From positions 26,185 through 90,184 of the forward strand of contig CAUBJF010000010.1 of NCBI GenBank assembly GCA_958436175.1: a stretch of 64,000 bases of DNA, given 5' to 3'. Every line of letters starts with the position of its first letter. Positions within the stretch are counted from its first letter, which is position 1. A program made the position numbers and the translations under genes. The stretch comes from an uncultured Muribaculaceae bacterium (GTDB taxonomy: Bacteria > Bacteroidota > Bacteroidia > Bacteroidales > Muribaculaceae). Shown piece after piece: positions 61,290 to 64,000 of the stretch. Under the pieces are notes generated by a model. It was not told where the DNA came from and searched no databases. It saw nothing but the letters and a program-made list of their open reading frames with translations.

Positions 61290-61855
61290 TTCTTCAAGCG
61301 GAGTGGGACAGGGCATGGGTTGAGGAATTGTTGTTTGAAAAGCTTGGATGTCGATTCTATTTCGTCGTCGGTCTCGAGGCGGTTGGAGTCGAAACGGGCG
61401 TGCGCCCTGTCGTAATAAGGACGGCGTTCGTCCATCATACGGGTTATGTGTCGGCGCAGAGCCTCGGGGTCATGACGGTAGCCGTCGACGAGGGGCCTCT
61501 TGCCGGGGGCGGCTTCGAGGAGCCTGCGTACGATGGTGTCGGTCGACGCTTCGAGGCATACCACCAGCCCTTTGGCAAGCATGAAGTCCATGTTGCCGGC
61601 GTAGCAGGGTGTGCCGCCACCGCATGCCACTATGCATCCCGGCTGTGCCGACTCGCGCAGGAGTCGTGCTTCGAGCTGTCGGAAATATTCCTGACCCTCC
61701 CGGGCAAAAATTTGTGCTATCGGCATGCCGCAGGAATGCTCTACGGCCTCGTCGAGGTCGATGTAGGTAAATCTGCCGTCAGCGGCAAGGCCTTCTCCGA
61801 GAGTGGTCTTGCCGGAGGCCATGAACCCGATGAGGAATACCGGCTTATTTTTCAA
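61286..61855 (-). CDS. aroK: shikimate kinase, TTG start
   Basis: A 189-residue kinase that phosphorylates shikimate in the chorismate pathway. Walker A is GFMASGKTTLG, the shikimate-binding Asp lies in YIDLDEAVE, the glycine triad is CGGGTPC, and the lid region is GKRPLVDG. The open frame begins with TTG at 61855 and has no upstream ATG nearby. The first internal ATG lies inside the P-loop, so TTG is the likely start. It overlaps the end of mscL by 11 bases, and its stop overlaps the next start. Length is slightly above the usual 170. Confidence 0.93.
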   Translation of the reverse strand: MKNKPVFLIGFMASGKTTLGEGLAADGRFTYIDLDEAVEHSCGMPIAQIFAREGQEYFRQLEARLLRESAQPGCIVACGGGTPCYAGNMDFMLAKGLVVCLEASTDTIVRRLLEAAPGKRPLVDGYRHDPEALRRHITRMMDERRPYYDRAHARFDSNRLETDDEIESTSKLFKQQFLNPCPVPLRLKK

Positions 61856-62279
61856 CTTCCTTGCGCAGAAGGTCGCGTATTTCGGTCAGCAGCTCTTCCT
61901 GCGTGGGAGCGGCGGGAGCGGCGGGAGCTTCAGGTTCGGGTTCGGGCTGCCGGCGCAGCTTGTTGACGAATTTGACGGCGAGGAAGATACAGAAAGCGAT
62001 GATGAGGAAGTCGACAATAGTCTGGATGAAGGAGCCCCATGATACAGCAACTTCGGGAGTTATGACCTCGGTACCCTGGGTGACGCCTTGCTTGATGACC
62101 CACTTGTACTCCGAAAAATTGGTACCCCCTGTGAGAACGCCGACCACAGGCATGATGATGTCGTTGACCAGGGAGGTTACGATCTTGCCGAAAGCAGCGC
62201 CGATGACAACGCCGACTGCCATGTCGACAACATTGCCTTTCATGGCAAATTCCTTGAATTCTTTCAGAAATTTCTTCAT
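61845..62279 (-). CDS. mscL: large-conductance mechanosensitive channel
   Basis: A 144-residue MscL. The N-terminal amphipathic helix (FLKEFKEFAMKGNVVDMAVGVVIGAAFGKIVTSLVNDIIMP) runs into TM1. TM2 is FIQTIVDFLIIAFCIFLAVKFVNKL. A Pro/Glu/Ala-rich linker and a C-terminal helix (about 125-144, EELLTEIRDLLRKE) follow. It opens under hypo-osmotic shock as an emergency valve. It is the first gene of the mscL-aroK-ald-rnhA-glgB run on minus. Confidence 0.97.
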   Translation of the reverse strand: MKKFLKEFKEFAMKGNVVDMAVGVVIGAAFGKIVTSLVNDIIMPVVGVLTGGTNFSEYKWVIKQGVTQGTEVITPEVAVSWGSFIQTIVDFLIIAFCIFLAVKFVNKLRRQPEPEPEAPAAPAAPTQEELLTEIRDLLRKEVEK

Positions 62280-62393
62280 ATAACTTATGGGTTAGTATTA
62301 TCTAAGTAACATTATGATTCATAAACACAACCCCGGAAGAGCCGGAATTGTTTATGCGGATGTGACGAGATTGTCATCGCCGTTCATGAATGG

Positions 62394-62401
62394 CAAATTT
62401 A
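62394..62401 (-). promoter_or_regulatory. possible mscL -7 promoter box
   Basis: Minus-strand TAAATTTG matches TAnnTTTG, with a predicted leader of about 110 bases; no clear -33 box is seen. Confidence 0.45.
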
Positions 62402-62458
62402 ACAAAACTTTTAGTAATAAAAAAATCGCCAAGGCAATGAAATACCGAAATTTTTCAT

Positions 62459-62466
62459 TAATTTTG
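62459..62466 (+). promoter_or_regulatory. gap -7 promoter box
   Basis: TAATTTTG matches the consensus. The predicted leader of about 95 bases leads to the gap ATG. Confidence 0.65.
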
Positions 62467-62567
62467 CGGCGGTTAAAGGGGCAGGTTCCCGACAGGGCTT
62501 CTACCTCGTTGATTTAAAGCAAAACGAACCTAAGACATATAACAATAACCCTATTCAATAAAAAGCT

Positions 62568-63578
62568 ATGACTAAAATTGGTATCAATGGCTTTGGCCGT
62601 ATCGGACGTTTCGTTTTCCGTGCATCGACCAAGCGCGACGACATCGAAGTAGTTGCCATCAACGACCTTCTTCCCGTAGACTACATGGCATACATGCTTA
62701 AGTATGACACAATGCACGGCAAATTCGAAGGCACTGTAGATTATGACCTCGAAAAGAGCCTCCTCATTGTGAACGGTAAGGAAATCAAGGTTTCCGCATG
62801 CCGCGACCCCAAAGAAATCGCATGGGGCGAAAAGGGTGCTGAATACGTTGTTGAGTCTACCGGCCTCTTCCTGACAAAGGAAAAAGCTCAGGGTCACATC
62901 GACGCAGGTGCCAAGTACGTGGTTATGTCCGCTCCTTCCAAGGACGACACCCCCATGTTCGTATGCGGCGTGAACGCTGATACATACGTCAAGGGCACAC
63001 AGTTCGTTTCCAACGCTTCCTGCACAACTAACTGCCTTGCTCCTATCGCCAAGGTCCTCAACGACAAGTTCGGTATCGTTAACGGTCTTATGACAACCGT
63101 TCACTCGACAACCGCTACCCAGAAGACTGTCGACGGTCCCTCCATGAAGGACTGGCGCGGTGGCCGTGCTGCTTCCGGCAATATCATCCCCTCTTCGACT
63201 GGCGCTGCTAAGGCTGTTGGTAAAGTTATCCCCGAACTCAACGGCAAGCTCACCGGTATCTCGATGCGTGTCCCCACCCTCGACGTTTCCGTAGTCGACC
63301 TCACCGCCAACCTCGCTAAGCCCGCTACCAAGGCTGACATCTGCGCTGCCATGAAGGAAGCTGCCGAAGGCGAACTCAAGGGTGTGCTCGGTTACACAGA
63401 AGACGCTGTCGTTTCCAGCGACTTCCTCGGCGACACCCGCACATCTATCTTCGACGCAAACGCCGGTGTTTACCTGACCGATACCTTCGTTAAGGTTATC
63501 TCCTGGTACGACAACGAAATCGGCTACTCCAACAAGGTGCTCGATCTCATCGCTACCATGGTTAAGATCAACGGCTAA
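62568..63578 (+). CDS. gap: glyceraldehyde-3-phosphate dehydrogenase
   Basis: A 336-residue GAPDH. The Rossmann start is IGINGFGRIGRFVFRAS, the catalytic Cys is in SNASCTTNCLAPIAKVLND, and the substrate loop includes HSTTATQKTVDGPS and RGGRAASGNIIPSSTGAA. The C-terminal signature WYDNEIGYSNKV is complete. Codon use is strongly biased, as expected for a glycolytic gene with very high expression. It stands alone, with its own promoter and terminator. Confidence 0.98.
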   Translation: MTKIGINGFGRIGRFVFRASTKRDDIEVVAINDLLPVDYMAYMLKYDTMHGKFEGTVDYDLEKSLLIVNGKEIKVSACRDPKEIAWGEKGAEYVVESTGLFLTKEKAQGHIDAGAKYVVMSAPSKDDTPMFVCGVNADTYVKGTQFVSNASCTTNCLAPIAKVLNDKFGIVNGLMTTVHSTTATQKTVDGPSMKDWRGGRAASGNIIPSSTGAAKAVGKVIPELNGKLTGISMRVPTLDVSVVDLTANLAKPATKADICAAMKEAAEGELKGVLGYTEDAVVSSDFLGDTRTSIFDANAGVYLTDTFVKVISWYDNEIGYSNKVLDLIATMVKING

Positions 63579-63603
63579 TCCGCAAGATACTACCAAGCAT
63601 AAG

Positions 63604-63630
63604 AAAAGCCCCGGCATCGCCGGGGCTTTT
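63604..63630 (+). terminator. terminator of gap
   Basis: AAAAGCCCCGGC (63604-63615) pairs with GCCGGGGCTTTT (63619-63630) around a 3-base loop. It is symmetrical and so can stop transcription in both directions. Confidence 0.9.
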
Positions 63631-63668
63631 CCCGTCTATAGAGCCGGGAGATTAGCGCGGTGGCTTTA

Positions 63669-64000
63669 TTAGAGGTATGCAAGGAGCTCGTCGCGGCGGG
63701 GGAAGGAGGAGGCGATGCGCTCGCGCAGGCGTTTGCGGCGGGTGTAGAAAGTCGACTGGTTGAGGCCGAGTGCTGCCATGACCCCTTGCGTGGACATGCC
63801 TAAGGCAAGAAGCATTAGCATGTGGTAGTCCCTGTCCTTGATTTCTCCGTCGGCGAAGGCCACGCGCGTATCGGCGATAAGGCCGCCGGTGCGACTGTCG
63901 ATATAATCCTCCAGAGGCTTCATGAATTCCGGACTCTCTATGCGCCCGACGATATCGTCGATTCGTTTCTGACGCATGGACTGTGAAGAGGTGTCCGCGA
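63669..64000 (-). CDS. C-terminal part of a helix-turn-helix regulator, 5' end beyond right edge
   Basis: The frame stays open past the first visible ATG (63977) to the window edge, so the gene probably continues to the right. The visible 110 residues end with DRDYHMLMLLALGMSTQGVMAALGLNQSTFYTRRKRLRERI. This resembles the LuxR-like DNA-binding end of Bacteroidales TPR-type regulators (pattern F-x-x-x-S-x-x-x-x-x-x-L, then YTRKSRLKKRI). A short HTH protein starting at 63977 is the alternative. Target genes are unknown. Confidence 0.6.
   Translation of the reverse strand, partial: ADTSSQSMRQKRIDDIVGRIESPEFMKPLEDYIDSRTGGLIADTRVAFADGEIKDRDYHMLMLLALGMSTQGVMAALGLNQSTFYTRRKRLRERIASSFPRRDELLAYL

Noticed and set aside
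62514..63617. 367-codon open frame on minus
   Set aside because: Antisense to gap; explained by strong codon bias.

Overview
The window looks like a chromosomal segment of a Bacteroidales bacterium, most likely close to Muribaculaceae. The basis is indirect. Promoters of the Bacteroidota type (TAnnTTTG with an upstream TTTG) precede many genes. Lineage-typical genes are present: a DUF4954 protein, a GDE-GT4-GH57 glycogen cluster, a short C-terminal sorting-type tail (EYFNLQGIRV...), and an RNase H with a viroplasmin-like domain. Core genes run above 50% GC. I see no rRNA, tRNA, CRISPR array or insertion sequence.

Layout, left to right. (1) 1-3269: glutamate synthase large subunit, cut by the left edge. 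(2) 3798-6658: an AT-rich three-gene defence operon with a cytosine-5 methyltransferase, a HaeII-type restriction enzyme and an AbiH-like protein. (3) 6873-16085: a minus-strand run with a lipoprotein, TolC, HlyD, two ABC-2 permeases without an ATPase, a flippase and a glycosyltransferase. (4) 16362-21033: glycogen debranching enzyme, GT4 glycosyltransferase and a GH57 protein. (5) 21108-27177: a cytidylate kinase-like protein, an esterase, recF, a DUF721 protein, a thioesterase and polA, tightly packed. (6) 27174-31424: a radical SAM protein, a LolE-like permease and rbfA on minus; trmD and mdh on plus. (7) 31558-39232: an RND efflux operon divergent from a LytS/LytTR two-component pair. (8) 39332-43633: a sigma-54 activator, lptE, an unknown protein, secG and a U32 protein. 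(9) 43603-50711: an MscS channel, an M48 protease, a secreted protein, a nuclease and a RelA/SpoT homologue. (10) 50965-56204: a thioredoxin-like protein, DUF4954 and rpsA. (11) 56371-62279: a zeta-toxin-like kinase with a small partner, glgB, rnhA, an alanine dehydrogenase-like gene, aroK and mscL. (12) 62568-64000: gap and a partial regulator.

The strongest new signal is regulatory. Between the RND operon and its two-component system lie five copies of TTGTCCG(NN)TCA. They form two back-to-back arrays, each with an exact 21-bp period, and each array ends exactly 48 bp from a -7 box. This predicts the operator of the LytTR regulator and a shared activation geometry at two divergent promoters.

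Other points worth checking are enzymes with altered active sites (the PolA proofreading domain, the GH57 acid/base residue, the RSH synthetase domain, an Ald-like dehydrogenase), the methyltransferase-restriction-AbiH operon, the ATPase-less ABC-2 exporter, and the zeta-like kinase with a 71-residue partner.
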